From positions 1-64,000 of the forward strand of contig JACPEP010000039.1 of NCBI GenBank assembly GCA_016183425.1: a DNA stretch of 64,000 bases. The letters are read 5' to 3'. Shown here one piece after another: positions 41,120 to 50,008 of the stretch. The notes under the pieces were generated by a model. It ran no database searches. It saw only the letters and a list, made by a program, of their open reading frames with translations, and was not told where the DNA came from. Numbering within the stretch: position 1 is the first letter of the stretch; the number at the start of each line of letters is the position of its first letter. This DNA is from Chloroflexota bacterium (GTDB taxonomy: Bacteria; Chloroflexota; Dehalococcoidia; JACPEP01). A program made the position numbers and the translations under genes.

Positions 41120-42150
41120 CAAGGCGGCGATCCTTCAGCATATTGACCTATTATAGCTGTCTCCAGGTCAGTGGGGGTGGTGGTGGCGTTGCCTAGCTTG
41201 CGTACCACCAGGCCGGCAGCATAATTGGCCAGGTAGGCGGCATGGGTAACGGGCGCTCTCGCCGCCAGGGCCAGGGTAAGGATGGCGATGACGGTGTCGC
41301 CGGCCCCGGTGACGTCAAAGACTTCGCTCTGGTTGGCCGCCGGGATATGAAGATAATCGGCACCGATAAGGGACATTCCCTCGTTGCCCCGGGTGATCAC
41401 CAGGGCTTCTGTCATAAGTTGCCTCTGGAGCCGCCGTCCCAGAGATTGAAATCCCTTCTCGTTGGCTAATGGTTGCCGTAGCACTGACTCGGCCTCCTCC
41501 AGGTTACATTTTACCAGGGTGCAGCCCTTGAATTTGAAGAGGTCTCCTTGAGAGTCCACGGCGGTGATTTTGTGGTGTTCTTTGGCCAGGCTTAGGGCAG
41601 TATTGATGACACGAGGGGTAATGACACCCCCTTTGTAGTCGGAGAGGAGAACGGCGTCAACATGGGGTATGGTGCTTACCATGTAGTCCAGGATGCGGAC
41701 CTGGGCAGTAGGACCCGTCGGGGAGGCGGCGTCCCGGTCCACCCGAACTAGTTGCTGAGGAAAGTGCAGGCTGACTTCAGCCATGACCCGTGTTTTTACC
41801 GTGGTTGACCGGGCGCTGTCTACGGCGATACCATCTATGTTCAGGCCCATGTTTTTAAGATGGCGGCATAGGTCGTGTCCTGCTTCATCATTCCCCACTA
41901 CGCTGGTTATGAGGGGTATGCCTTTCAGGGCGTGGATGTTCAGGGCGGGATTGGCGGCAGCGCCGGGGACGGTGAAGCGGCGTTGAAACTCCAGCACGGG
42001 CACCGGTGCCTCCCGGCTCAGTCGCCGCGCCCGGCCGATGATGTACTCGTCCAGGCACACATCGCCCACTACCAGTACCCGGCGGCCCTCCAACTGAGGG
42101 AGCCACTGGATCAGAGAACTTACGGCAGGGATTGTCCAAACACCGGCCAT
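41119..42150 (-). CDS. PfkB kinase, RfaE1/HldE-kinase-like (heptose 7-phosphate kinase)
   Basis: The 343-residue ribokinase-fold protein resembles the kinase half of HldE: VLVVGDVCLDEYIIG, LSREAPVPVLEF, VPGAAANPALNI (PGGAAN-like), LLSDYKGGV and the anion-hole VTGAGDTVIA. In the heptose pathway this kinase makes heptose 1,7-bisphosphate. The cytidylyl/adenylyltransferase half is absent. Adjacent GT9 heptosyltransferase-family genes support a heptose or related sugar, but the substrate is inferred. Confidence 0.8.
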   Translation of the reverse strand: MAGVWTIPAVSSLIQWLPQLEGRRVLVVGDVCLDEYIIGRARRLSREAPVPVLEFQRRFTVPGAAANPALNIHALKGIPLITSVVGNDEAGHDLCRHLKNMGLNIDGIAVDSARSTTVKTRVMAEVSLHFPQQLVRVDRDAASPTGPTAQVRILDYMVSTIPHVDAVLLSDYKGGVITPRVINTALSLAKEHHKITAVDSQGDLFKFKGCTLVKCNLEEAESVLRQPLANEKGFQSLGRRLQRQLMTEALVITRGNEGMSLIGADYLHIPAANQSEVFDVTGAGDTVIAILTLALAARAPVTHAAYLANYAAGLVVRKLGNATTTPTDLETAIIGQYAEGSPP

Positions 42151-42157
42151 CTTAACC

Positions 42158-42700
42158 TCAACGAAGGCGGGTAACGGCTATGGCTACCCCTAGTACCAGG
42201 AGTAAGAGAGCAAAAGGATTAAGCAGGCTAGATACCACGGCGCCCAGTATTGCCGCTGACAAGGAGCTGCCCGATGTCCCGCCCGAGACCAAAAGGAGGA
42301 GAAGGGGAAAGACCCGGGACACCAGGTAACTGGCAAAGAAGCTGAATCCAGCCACTATCTGCAATCCCAGCCCCCTTTTGCGATTTACGGATAAGCTTAT
42401 CACCTCCCCCAGGCCGTATCCTATACCTAAGGCAACAAAGAAGGCAAGAAATCCCCCCAAAGGAAGTATAGCCCACAGGAAACCCGATACCAGAGCCCCT
42501 CCTATGCCGACCAAGATGGCAATGGGATATTGAGAGAGGGCGACATTGTAGGTGGGCACCCTCTGCAGCCGGGCGCAGGCGGGGCAGCGGGCCCCCACAG
42601 GGGTGTAGACCATGCATTTGGGGCAGATAGGAGTGCCGCAGCGGCTGCATCTTAGGCCGGTCTTCACATTGGTGTGACGAGCGCAGTAAACCTCTTCCAC
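42158..42700 (-). CDS. B-box-type zinc finger membrane protein
   Basis: The 180-residue protein begins with a Cys/His cluster (CARHTNVKTGLRCSRCGTPICPKCM...RCPACA), a B-box-like zinc-binding module, followed by four hydrophobic helices (IAILVGIGGALVSGFLWAIL, FLAFFVALGIGYGLGEVI). Such zinc-finger membrane proteins are common but undefined. Located between the WecG and heptose-kinase genes in the same transcript. Confidence 0.75.
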   Translation of the reverse strand: MEEVYCARHTNVKTGLRCSRCGTPICPKCMVYTPVGARCPACARLQRVPTYNVALSQYPIAILVGIGGALVSGFLWAILPLGGFLAFFVALGIGYGLGEVISLSVNRKRGLGLQIVAGFSFFASYLVSRVFPLLLLLVSGGTSGSSLSAAILGAVVSSLLNPFALLLLVLGVAIAVTRLR

Positions 42701-42705
42701 GGGTG

Positions 42706-43464
42706 CTATGGCCCGTTCCTCACTGAGCTATGGTGGGTTGGCTGACGGGATGCCAAGAGCAGGGCTACGAATCGTGGGAGGCGCAGCATACGTCGCCATC
42801 GCCAGGGCTGGGAGGCGAGGCGAAAGGCCCACTCCAGCCCCAGGCGTTGCATGGGCACCGGAGCCCGCCGGACGACACCGCTAATGTAGTCCAAGGTACC
42901 GCCCACGCCCATGACCATGGGCACTCCCAAGGCTTCCATGTTGCGCTTGATCCAGAACTCTTGCTGGGGCGCTCCATAAGCGACGAAGAGGATGTGGGGG
43001 GCGGCAGCACGAATTTGCGCCACGATGTTTTTTTCTTCTTCAGGAGATGGTGAGCCGTCGTGAGTTCCCGCTACCAGCAAGCCCGGGTTTTCCATCTCTA
43101 AAATCTTTGCTGCTGTGGCGGCCACCCCTCTTTTGGCTCCTAGAAAGAAGAGCCGATATCCTCGATGGGCGGATAGTCCGGCCAGATGGCGAACCACGTC
43201 CACCCCCGGTGTGCGGGCGCGTAGGGGGCTGCCTTGGAAACGCGCCGCCCATATGAGGCCGGCTCCATCGGCCAGGGCCAGGTGGGCAGCGTTGAGGACG
43301 TTTCTGAACTGGGGGTCATCGTGGGCCTGGACAAGGAATTCCGGGTTCAAAGTGACGATGTGATGGGGGGTCCCGTTGTCCACGAACTCCTGCACCTTCG
43401 CCACCACCTCCTCCATGGTTAGGCTGTGAACTCTAACTCCCAATATGTGCACGGACTTGGTCAT
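42706..43464 (-). CDS. WecG/TagA/CpsF family glycosyltransferase (GT26)
   Basis: The 252-residue protein has the family pattern: VHILGVRVHSLTMEE, HHIVTLNPEFLVQA, LALADGAGLIWAARF, RVPG-like GVDVVRHL, FLGAKRGVA and GAPQQEFWI. Members add N-acetylmannosaminuronate or N-acetylmannosamine to lipid-linked glycans on the cytoplasmic side. The ATG lies 32 bases inside the preceding GT9 gene end; GTG 43452 is an alternative. Sugar donor is not evident. Confidence 0.85.
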   Translation of the reverse strand: MTKSVHILGVRVHSLTMEEVVAKVQEFVDNGTPHHIVTLNPEFLVQAHDDPQFRNVLNAAHLALADGAGLIWAARFQGSPLRARTPGVDVVRHLAGLSAHRGYRLFFLGAKRGVAATAAKILEMENPGLLVAGTHDGSPSPEEEKNIVAQIRAAAPHILFVAYGAPQQEFWIKRNMEALGVPMVMGVGGTLDYISGVVRRAPVPMQRLGLEWAFRLASQPWRWRRMLRLPRFVALLLASRQPTHHSSVRNGP

Positions 43465-44536
43465 AGTTGTCCAGTATCTCCAGGGCCGCTGCCAACACTC
43501 TCCGAGGCTCCAGGGCCAGTAGACAGGTCTTCTCCGAGCATCCCTCTCGCTTCCCTACCCGACCGTCTACATACAGACACGGGCTACAAGGCAGCTCCAG
43601 GCGCACTACCTGCCACGGCACGCTGCAAGCCCAGGGCCCCCAAGCGCGATGGTTGGAGGGACCGAAGATGGCCACCCCTGGTGTTCCCGAGGCCGCCGCC
43701 AGGTGCATGAGGCCGCTATCGTTGCCGATAAAGAGATGGCTGCGCCTCAACAGGGCGGCGAGCTGACCGATAGTGGTTTTCCCGACCAGGTTGGTGGCCT
43801 GAGGAAGGCTCTGGGCCACCTCTTGGGCCAGGTTGGCTTCCCTCTGACCGCCCACCACGACTACCCTGGCCTCTCTCGCTTCGATTATCTGTCGAGCTAC
43901 CTGAGCGAAGTGGGGCACGGGCCAGCGGCGGGCGGTGCCGTATTCCCCTCCGCCAGGGTGCAGGGCCACCAAGGGCCCTGTTCCGGGCAAAGAAGCGATC
44001 AGTCCTTGGGCAAAGGCCTCATCTTGAGGGGCAAAAGAGACCTCCATGGGACGGGGCTGGGGGGAGGCTCCCAGCAGACTCGCTACCGACAGCCAGTATT
44101 CCACTTCGTGGCGATACCCAAAGCCCCTGTCCGGGGCGCGGTGGGTGAGGAACCAACCTCGGCCGTTGTCCAGGCCGGCCCTTAAAGGTGCCCCCGAAGC
44201 CAGGGAAAGAAGAGCGAACTTGAAAGCTCCCCAGGGAGTAGAAAAGTGGTGGAAGACGACCAAGGCGTCAAACCGACTCTGGCTCAGGCAGTGCCATAGC
44301 GCGATACCCTTGGCCAAGTAGGGAGGCCACCACGAACGCCAGGGGTGGTCGAAAAGACGTTTGTCGAAGGTGATGACTTCGTTCACCAGGGAAGAGCCGG
44401 CCACCACAGAGGCACTCTGAGGAGGCGTGAGAAGACTGATCCTTCCTTTGGGGAATCTATCCCGCAGCGCCCGCAGCGCGGGGGTGGTGGTGAGGACGTC
44501 TCCCATGTCGGAGAGCTTGATGACCAAGAGATTCAT
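43433..44536 (-). CDS. Glycosyltransferase family 9 (heptosyltransferase family) 1
   Basis: The 367-residue GT-B protein has the GT9 marks: NLLVIKLSDMGDVLTTTPALRALRD, LHPGGGEYGTARRWP, GNDSGLMHLAAASGTPGVAIFGPSNH and PCSPCLY. GT9 enzymes transfer heptose from ADP-heptose to lipopolysaccharide core in Gram-negatives; here they probably build a surface polysaccharide or glycoprotein glycan. First base of the ATG overlaps the end of the GT4 gene. Confidence 0.85.
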   Translation of the reverse strand: MNLLVIKLSDMGDVLTTTPALRALRDRFPKGRISLLTPPQSASVVAGSSLVNEVITFDKRLFDHPWRSWWPPYLAKGIALWHCLSQSRFDALVVFHHFSTPWGAFKFALLSLASGAPLRAGLDNGRGWFLTHRAPDRGFGYRHEVEYWLSVASLLGASPQPRPMEVSFAPQDEAFAQGLIASLPGTGPLVALHPGGGEYGTARRWPVPHFAQVARQIIEAREARVVVVGGQREANLAQEVAQSLPQATNLVGKTTIGQLAALLRRSHLFIGNDSGLMHLAAASGTPGVAIFGPSNHRAWGPWACSVPWQVVRLELPCSPCLYVDGRVGKREGCSEKTCLLALEPRRVLAAALEILDNYDQVRAHIGS

Positions 44537-45645
44537 TATGCTTCTTTCCCTACTTTGAGTAAGATAGACAGTACCAGCCGCGCCGCCCTCTCCCAGGTGA
44601 AAGTCCTGGCTCGGGCCAATCCCTTCTCCCGCATATAAGCCCTCAGATTTTCATCCCTTACTACTCTGGCTATCCCCTGGGCGATGTTTTCAACCATTAA
44701 AGGGTCCACCAGAACTCCTGCCTCTCCCACCACCTCGGGTAGGGAACCCACCCGGGAGGCGATGACCGGCGTGCCACAGGCCATAGCCTCCAGGGCCGGG
44801 AAGCCGAAACCCTCGAACAAAGAGGGCATTATCAAAACTACGGCGCCGCTCATGAGAGCAGGCAACTCTTTTCGGGGGATAAAGCCGGTGACAACGACTC
44901 CTTTCTCGCCGAGCCAGCGTCCCAAGGAAGGTGGCAGCCAGCCTACCTTGCCTGCCAGGACCATCTGTAGACCTAGATTATTCTCCCGTCTCAGCTTGAT
45001 ATAGGCTTCCAGCAGCCGCTCTAAGTTCTTCCTGGGGTGAAGGGTTCCCACGTAAAGAAGATACTCTCCTTCAATGCCGTATTTGGCTTTTACCTGGGAT
45101 ATTGCGTCTTGGTTCGTCACCGACTGGAACTCTTCGTCCACGCCGGGGTAGACCACCGTTATTTTGGTCGGGGATACGCCTATGCGGCGCATCACATCCC
45201 CACGGGTTGATTCGGAATCGGCGATGATGTGGCGGGCCACGCGAGCATTGTAGAGGGTGGAGATGGTGAGATATGGCCGTTGGGTGGGGTGGTAGGCGTG
45301 GGGGTGGTGTAAATAGCCCAGGTCGTGAATGGTAACTACGCTACGAAGGGGATGAATGATAGGCAATACATGGGCAGGGACGAACAGGATGTCGGGGGGG
45401 TGAAGGGCGATTTCCCAGGAGAGGCGGAGGTGTGTCCACAGGCGGGGAAAGGGGATAACCCTGGCCTGGTAGCCGTCTCTGGTGCCGAGGAGGTGGGGTG
45501 TGGGGGGGGCATTGAAATAGAGGACAAACTGGGTCGTATCCTCTCCCTTCAGGGCCAGGAGGCGGCTGATAAGCTGGCGGGAGTAGTTTTCCGTGCCGGT
45601 GGGGAACTGGGCCACCGCCCGACTGGCGTCGATGCCGATACGCAC
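44536..45645 (-). CDS. Glycosyltransferase family 4
   Basis: The 369-residue GT-B protein has MRIGIDASRAVAQFPTGTENY, VTIHDLGYLHHP, the LYVGTLHPRKNLERLLEA block and the donor-binding FEGFGFPALEAMACGTPVIAS. It is typical of mannosyl- or rhamnosyltransferases of surface glycans. It is between two GT9 genes in the operon, 3 bases from the upstream stop. Confidence 0.85.
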   Translation of the reverse strand: MRIGIDASRAVAQFPTGTENYSRQLISRLLALKGEDTTQFVLYFNAPPTPHLLGTRDGYQARVIPFPRLWTHLRLSWEIALHPPDILFVPAHVLPIIHPLRSVVTIHDLGYLHHPHAYHPTQRPYLTISTLYNARVARHIIADSESTRGDVMRRIGVSPTKITVVYPGVDEEFQSVTNQDAISQVKAKYGIEGEYLLYVGTLHPRKNLERLLEAYIKLRRENNLGLQMVLAGKVGWLPPSLGRWLGEKGVVVTGFIPRKELPALMSGAVVLIMPSLFEGFGFPALEAMACGTPVIASRVGSLPEVVGEAGVLVDPLMVENIAQGIARVVRDENLRAYMREKGLARARTFTWERAARLVLSILLKVGKEA

Positions 45646-45648
45646 GTT

Positions 45649-46788
45649 CTACCCTTTCAATAAGGACTCTGCCGCAGCCGCCACCGGCTCCAGGCCTATG
45701 GAAGTGACACAGGGGTGGTCTTTGACCTCCTGAGGTGAGTAATCCAGGCGGTCGCAGGGGACGCACGGCATGTTTGAGGTGATCACCAGGTGGCGTCCCT
45801 TCTCGCCCCAAGGCCCGAAGGTGGCGGCGCTCACCGGGCCATAGAGGTGCACCGTGGGCGTGCCCATGGCTACTGCCAGGTGGAGGACTCCGCTATCTAC
45901 ACCCACAACCAGTTGACAGCGACGGAGCACCGCTGCCAGTTGACCCAGGCTGGCCCCCACTAACGGCCGGAAGGGATTTTGCATGGCTTCTCCTACCGCT
46001 CTCACCAGTCCTGCCTCTGCTGCCGACCCGGTGATAATTATCGTCGAAGAGTGGCTCTGTGCCAAGCGGTCTGCCAAGCGGGCGAACGTTGGTAAAGGCC
46101 ACTGCTTTACGGGCGCACCGGAGCCGGGGTGGATCGCCACCAGGGGGGCACTGTGGCTCCCCAACCATTGGGAGGCAAAAGCTTCCTCATGGGGAGTTGT
46201 CCAGAACTCCAGGGAAGGGGACTCGGTGGGCTCCAAACCCAACCCCTGGGCCACTAAGCTGAGGTTCTGCTCCACCTCGTGCTGGCCGTGGCGATAGGCG
46301 ATGGGATGGGAAAGGAAAGGGCGGCACAAAGGCAGGTCATAGCCCATACGCTGCGGTATGCCCGCCAGGTAAATGAGGGCAGCCCCCCACCAGAAATCGT
46401 AACGCAGATTGATGGCGCAGCCGAAGGCCAGGGAGCGCAACCGTCTTGCCTCTCGAAAGAGCTGGAGATAGGGGGCCAGCAAAGAGGTCTTGGGGCGACG
46501 GGTAAAGCCGGGGAAGGCACATGTCTGGACGTGATGAAGGTTATTGTTGTGGGCTGCCACCTCCCAGCTCCAGGGCCCCACTAAGTAGGTGATGTTAGCT
46601 TTAGGCAAAGCATCCGCCAGCAGGCGCAGGGCGGGGGTCGTGAATAGAACGTCTCCCAGGTGGTCGGGGCGTATGAGAAGAATCCTGTCCTTCGCTCCGG
46701 TCTGGGGCCGAAAGGGGATACGGGCCAAAAGGCCGAGGAGTACCCGCCTCGCCCTGTCTTTAGCTCGGATGTGAAGAGGCGGGTTCAT
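45649..46788 (-). CDS. Glycosyltransferase family 9 (heptosyltransferase family) 2
   Basis: The 379-residue GT9 protein has RILLIRPDHLGDVLFTTPALRLLAD, AIHPGSGAPVKQWPLPTFARLAD, GVDSGVLHLAVAMGTPTVHLYGPVS and a C-terminal PCVPCDRL pair of cysteines. Start ATG 46788 lies 29 bases inside the end of the preceding GT9 gene. Acceptor unknown. Confidence 0.85.
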   Translation of the reverse strand: MNPPLHIRAKDRARRVLLGLLARIPFRPQTGAKDRILLIRPDHLGDVLFTTPALRLLADALPKANITYLVGPWSWEVAAHNNNLHHVQTCAFPGFTRRPKTSLLAPYLQLFREARRLRSLAFGCAINLRYDFWWGAALIYLAGIPQRMGYDLPLCRPFLSHPIAYRHGQHEVEQNLSLVAQGLGLEPTESPSLEFWTTPHEEAFASQWLGSHSAPLVAIHPGSGAPVKQWPLPTFARLADRLAQSHSSTIIITGSAAEAGLVRAVGEAMQNPFRPLVGASLGQLAAVLRRCQLVVGVDSGVLHLAVAMGTPTVHLYGPVSAATFGPWGEKGRHLVITSNMPCVPCDRLDYSPQEVKDHPCVTSIGLEPVAAAAESLLKG

Positions 46789-47908
46789 TGTTCAATAGCG
46801 ACTCGGCGGCTTGCCAGACCTCTTGGGGAGAGATGGCAGCCATACACTTGGGGTCGGAACATCTTACTCCTTGGCCTCCTTCCACGCAGGGGCCACAGGG
46901 CAGGTTCTTGTACACCACGGCACACCGTGGAGAGAAGGGGCCATAGCGTTGGGGGTCAGAGGGGCCGAAGATGCCCACCGCCGGCGTATCCACCGCTGCC
47001 GCAAGATGAAGTGGCCCGGCATCATTGCCGATAAAAAGGCGGCAGCGGTGGAGCAGTGCTCCCAACTGCCCCAGGGAGGTTTCTCCTGTGAAGTCCAGCA
47101 CCTGACCATCGCCTCCTAGTTGGGATTTTATCTGAGCTGCCACTGCCTTATCTTCCTCACTCCCCACCAGTATCGTTCCCATTCCCCCCTTCATCAAGTG
47201 ATTGGCCACCACGGCGAAACCTACCGCCGGCCATCGCTTGACGGGAACCACGTTGCCCGGGTTGTGGCCGCCTCCGGGGTGAAGGGCCATCCAGGGGCCG
47301 AGGGGCAGCCGTTCTTCTGCCCAGGCCTGGTCTTGGGTACTGGGGAAGAACTGAAGCCGGGGGGAGAAGGGCTGTATGCCCAGTCCGCCCAGGGCGTCCA
47401 GGTAGAGAAGGACTTCGTGGCGGTGGGAGGGGCAGGGCACGGGGTGGTTCAGGGAAAAGCCCCGTCCCGCGCTATCCAGGCCAAGGCGCCGGGGAATCCC
47501 GGCTAGAAAAGGCAGGGTGGTGAGAAGGGGGGAACGCTCCAGGACGAGGCAGACATCGAAGCGGCGGCGACGCACCTCTCGCAGCAGGGCCAGGTAGCCC
47601 CGCAGACTCCAACCAGTGCCACCGCCCACGCCGTCGCAGGGGATGATTTCATCCAGGTGGGGGTTGTTGGCCACCACTGCTTTGGCCCAGTGGCCCACCG
47701 CCATGGCCAGGTGAGCGTGGGGAAAATGGCGGCGTAGCTGGTCTATGGTGGGCGTGGCCATGAGGACATCGCCGATGCAACAGGGCTTGATGATGAGAAT
47801 AGAAGCCCCAATTCCAGGGGAGGCGGAGTGCTCCTTGACCAAGGGAGACAAAAGGCGGCCCAGGGTACGACACACTAGGGAAACGAGGGAATCCCGCCTT
47901 TTTCTCAT
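46760..47908 (-). CDS. Glycosyltransferase family 9 (heptosyltransferase family) 3
   Basis: About 382 residues from ATG 47908 (RKRRDSLVSLV); a longer reading from 47953 would overlap fabZ. GT9 motifs are ILIIKPCCIGDVLMATPTIDQLR, ALHPGGGHNPGNVVPVKRWP, GNDAGPLHLAAAVDTPAVGIFGPSDP and PCGPCVEG. Third GT9 copy of the operon. The three copies diverge, so each probably makes a different linkage. Confidence 0.85.
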   Translation of the reverse strand: MRKRRDSLVSLVCRTLGRLLSPLVKEHSASPGIGASILIIKPCCIGDVLMATPTIDQLRRHFPHAHLAMAVGHWAKAVVANNPHLDEIIPCDGVGGGTGWSLRGYLALLREVRRRRFDVCLVLERSPLLTTLPFLAGIPRRLGLDSAGRGFSLNHPVPCPSHRHEVLLYLDALGGLGIQPFSPRLQFFPSTQDQAWAEERLPLGPWMALHPGGGHNPGNVVPVKRWPAVGFAVVANHLMKGGMGTILVGSEEDKAVAAQIKSQLGGDGQVLDFTGETSLGQLGALLHRCRLFIGNDAGPLHLAAAVDTPAVGIFGPSDPQRYGPFSPRCAVVYKNLPCGPCVEGGQGVRCSDPKCMAAISPQEVWQAAESLLNNEPASSHPS

Positions 47909-47927
47909 ACTTGCCCTGGCCGAAAAG

Positions 47928-48365
47928 CTATCCCCCGGAGGGAGCCAGGGCAAAGGTTAGCTCTCCCTCCGCCACTGTCTTGCCTTCCACCTGGGCCTGG
48001 GCCTCTCCCTTGCCCACGGGGCCCCGCACTTTGGTCAGGCGCACCTCTAGACGCAGGGTGTCCCCGGGAACTACTGGTTTCCGAAAGCGGAAATTGTCGA
48101 TACCGGCGAAGAGAACTATCTGGCCCTGGTTTTGAAGTTTACTGAGGATGGCCACCGCTCCCACCTGAGCCAAAGCCTCCACGATGAGCACCCCCGGCAT
48201 GATGGGTTGGCTGGGAAAGTGCCCCTGGAAAAAAGGTTCGTTGAAAGTGACGTTCTTTATGCCTACGGCGCGTACTCCAGCTTCCATCTCTACGATGCGG
48301 TCCACCAGTAGAAAGGGCCAGCGGTGGGGGATAATCTTTTGAATATCCCTGATCTCAAGAATCAC
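47928..48365 (-). CDS. fabZ: 3-hydroxyacyl-ACP dehydratase FabZ
   Basis: The 145-residue hot-dog-fold protein has [14 protein letters not shown], the catalytic [26 protein letters not shown] with active His and Glu, and the [11 protein letters not shown] loop. It dehydrates 3-hydroxyacyl-ACP in fatty acid elongation. The ATG overlaps the PHP gene stop by 4 bases. No other fab gene is nearby; its presence with glycan genes is reminiscent of lipid A loci. Confidence 0.9.
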   Translation of the reverse strand: MILEIRDIQKIIPHRWPFLLVDRIVEMEAGVRAVGIKNVTFNEPFFQGHFPSQPIMPGVLIVEALAQVGAVAILSKLQNQGQIVLFAGIDNFRFRKPVVPGDTLRLEVRLTKVRGPVGKGEAQAQVEGKTVAEGELTFALAPSGG

Positions 48366-49204
48366 AGATGTACTTCCTCCGCACTTGAGCTGGGAACGAG
48401 CGCCAGGAATTCCTGAATCCGGGCCTGGGGGATGGAAACACTCCCCACCTCGCCGCCGATGCTGCTATATAGGCCGTGGTAGTCGCTGCCTCCTGTTACT
48501 GCCAGATGATGGAGTTGGACCAGAGCCAGCAGCTCCTCCACTATTTCGGGAGAGTAGCCATAGTAATAAACCTCCAGCCCCATGAGGCCTGCCTTTTTGA
48601 GGCTGGTGACCTTGTCATCCCGGTCCTGAATGTCCATGGGGTGGGCCAACACCGGCACCCCCGAAACTTTGAGGACTAGTTGGACCGCTTCCTCTGGGGT
48701 CAGCTTATAGCGTTCCACGTAGGCTGGCCCCTGACGGCCGATATATTTGACGAAAGCCTCTGGGAGTGAGGAGATGTACCCCTTCTCTAACATGGCTCGA
48801 GCGATATGGGGCCGTCCCACGCTACCGCCCTTGGTCAACTCCAGAACTCGCTGCCACTGGATATCCATTCCCAGTTCCCTAAGCTTGGTGACCATATTCT
48901 GCGCCCGCTCCAGTCGGGAGCGCCGTAGGGTAGCTAGAATCTTCCCCAGCTCTTTATCCCGATGATGAATGAAAAAGCCCAGGATATGGACCTCGCCCTC
49001 GGGAATATCGGTGTTTATCTCCACGCCGGGGATGACCACCAACTGTGGGGGGGCTGCTTCCAGAGCCTCCTCTATACCATCTACGGTGTCATGATCCGTG
49101 ATGGCGATGTGACTCAGTCCCAGTTCCGCTGCCCGCTTAACCAGTTGGCGTGGGGTGAGCTGGCCGTCCGAGGCGGTAGTGTGAAGATGCAGGTCGGCCT
49201 TCAT
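48362..49204 (-). CDS. PHP-domain phosphoesterase, TrpH/RNase AM-like
   Basis: The 280-residue PHP protein has [53 protein letters not shown] and GGSDYHG metal motifs, the layout of the YciV/TrpH family, whose members remove nucleotides from RNA 5' ends or hydrolyse nucleoside 3',5'-bisphosphates. Its neighbours YmdB and RNase Y fit an RNA turnover role. It starts 7 bases after the ymdB stop. Confidence 0.85.
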   Translation of the reverse strand: MKADLHLHTTASDGQLTPRQLVKRAAELGLSHIAITDHDTVDGIEEALEAAPPQLVVIPGVEINTDIPEGEVHILGFFIHHRDKELGKILATLRRSRLERAQNMVTKLRELGMDIQWQRVLELTKGGSVGRPHIARAMLEKGYISSLPEAFVKYIGRQGPAYVERYKLTPEEAVQLVLKVSGVPVLAHPMDIQDRDDKVTSLKKAGLMGLEVYYYGYSPEIVEELLALVQLHHLAVTGGSDYHGLYSSIGGEVGSVSIPQARIQEFLALVPSSSAEEVHL

Positions 49205-49211
49205 GGCTGCT

Positions 49212-49994
49212 CTATTCCATCTTTTCGTCGACGCGGTGAATATCGGTGGCGCGGCCGGTATTTTCGGCCACCTCTAATAGCACGGCGTTGAACACTACTG
49301 GTCCATCTGCCACCGGGAAGCGGCTGGGCATCTGGGTTAGGAAGCGATTAATTACTGCCTCTCGTTGGTTGCCGATAACGGAGTCTCGGGGCCCCACCAT
49401 GCCCACGTCGGTGATATAGGCGGTTCCCTGGGGTAGTATTCGGGCGTCTACCGTGCCCACGTGGGTGTGTGTCCCCACCACGGCGCTGACCTGGCCGTCC
49501 AGATACCAGCCCAGGGCCATTTTCTCTGACGTGGCCTCGCCGTGGAAATCTACCACGATGACAGAAGGTAAATCCTCATCGCTTTTGAGGAGGCCTTCGG
49601 CAGCTCGGAAGGGACAATCCAGATTGCCCATGAAGACCCGTCCCATTAGGTTAATGACGGCTACACCGTTGTATGTCAGGAAGCCCTGCCCGGGAACGCC
49701 TGGTGGGTAGTTAAGGGGGCGCAGGATGGGCGCCTCTTTGTCTAGATAGGGGATAATCTCTTTTTGGTCCCAGATATGATTGCCGGAGGTCAGCACGTCT
49801 ACCCCGCTTTGAAAAAGCTCCTGGGCGATGGGCCAGGTAAGTCCTGCTCCTCCGGCCGCATTCTCCCCATTGGCAATAACCATGTCCACGGCGTATTTTT
49901 GCCGCAGGCCGGGCAGAAGAGCGCTCACCGCTCTCCTGCCCGGCCTGCCCACCACATCGCCTACCATCAAGATGCGCAAAGGTTTATTTCCCAA
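49212..49994 (-). CDS. ymdB: TIGR00282 metallophosphoesterase YmdB
   Basis: The 260-residue protein has the YmdB metal motifs LMVGDVVGRPGRRAV, IANGENAAGG, TSGNHIWDQKE, VVDFHGEATSEK and GTHTHVGT. YmdB is a 2',3'-cyclic nucleotide phosphodiesterase that in Bacillus affects RNase Y activity and biofilm genes; it lies beside rny there as here. It starts 14 bases after the rny stop. Confidence 0.9.
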   Translation of the reverse strand: MGNKPLRILMVGDVVGRPGRRAVSALLPGLRQKYAVDMVIANGENAAGGAGLTWPIAQELFQSGVDVLTSGNHIWDQKEIIPYLDKEAPILRPLNYPPGVPGQGFLTYNGVAVINLMGRVFMGNLDCPFRAAEGLLKSDEDLPSVIVVDFHGEATSEKMALGWYLDGQVSAVVGTHTHVGTVDARILPQGTAYITDVGMVGPRDSVIGNQREAVINRFLTQMPSRFPVADGPVVFNAVLLEVAENTGRATDIHRVDEKME

Positions 49995-50008
49995 GCCTCC
50001 GCTGCCGA

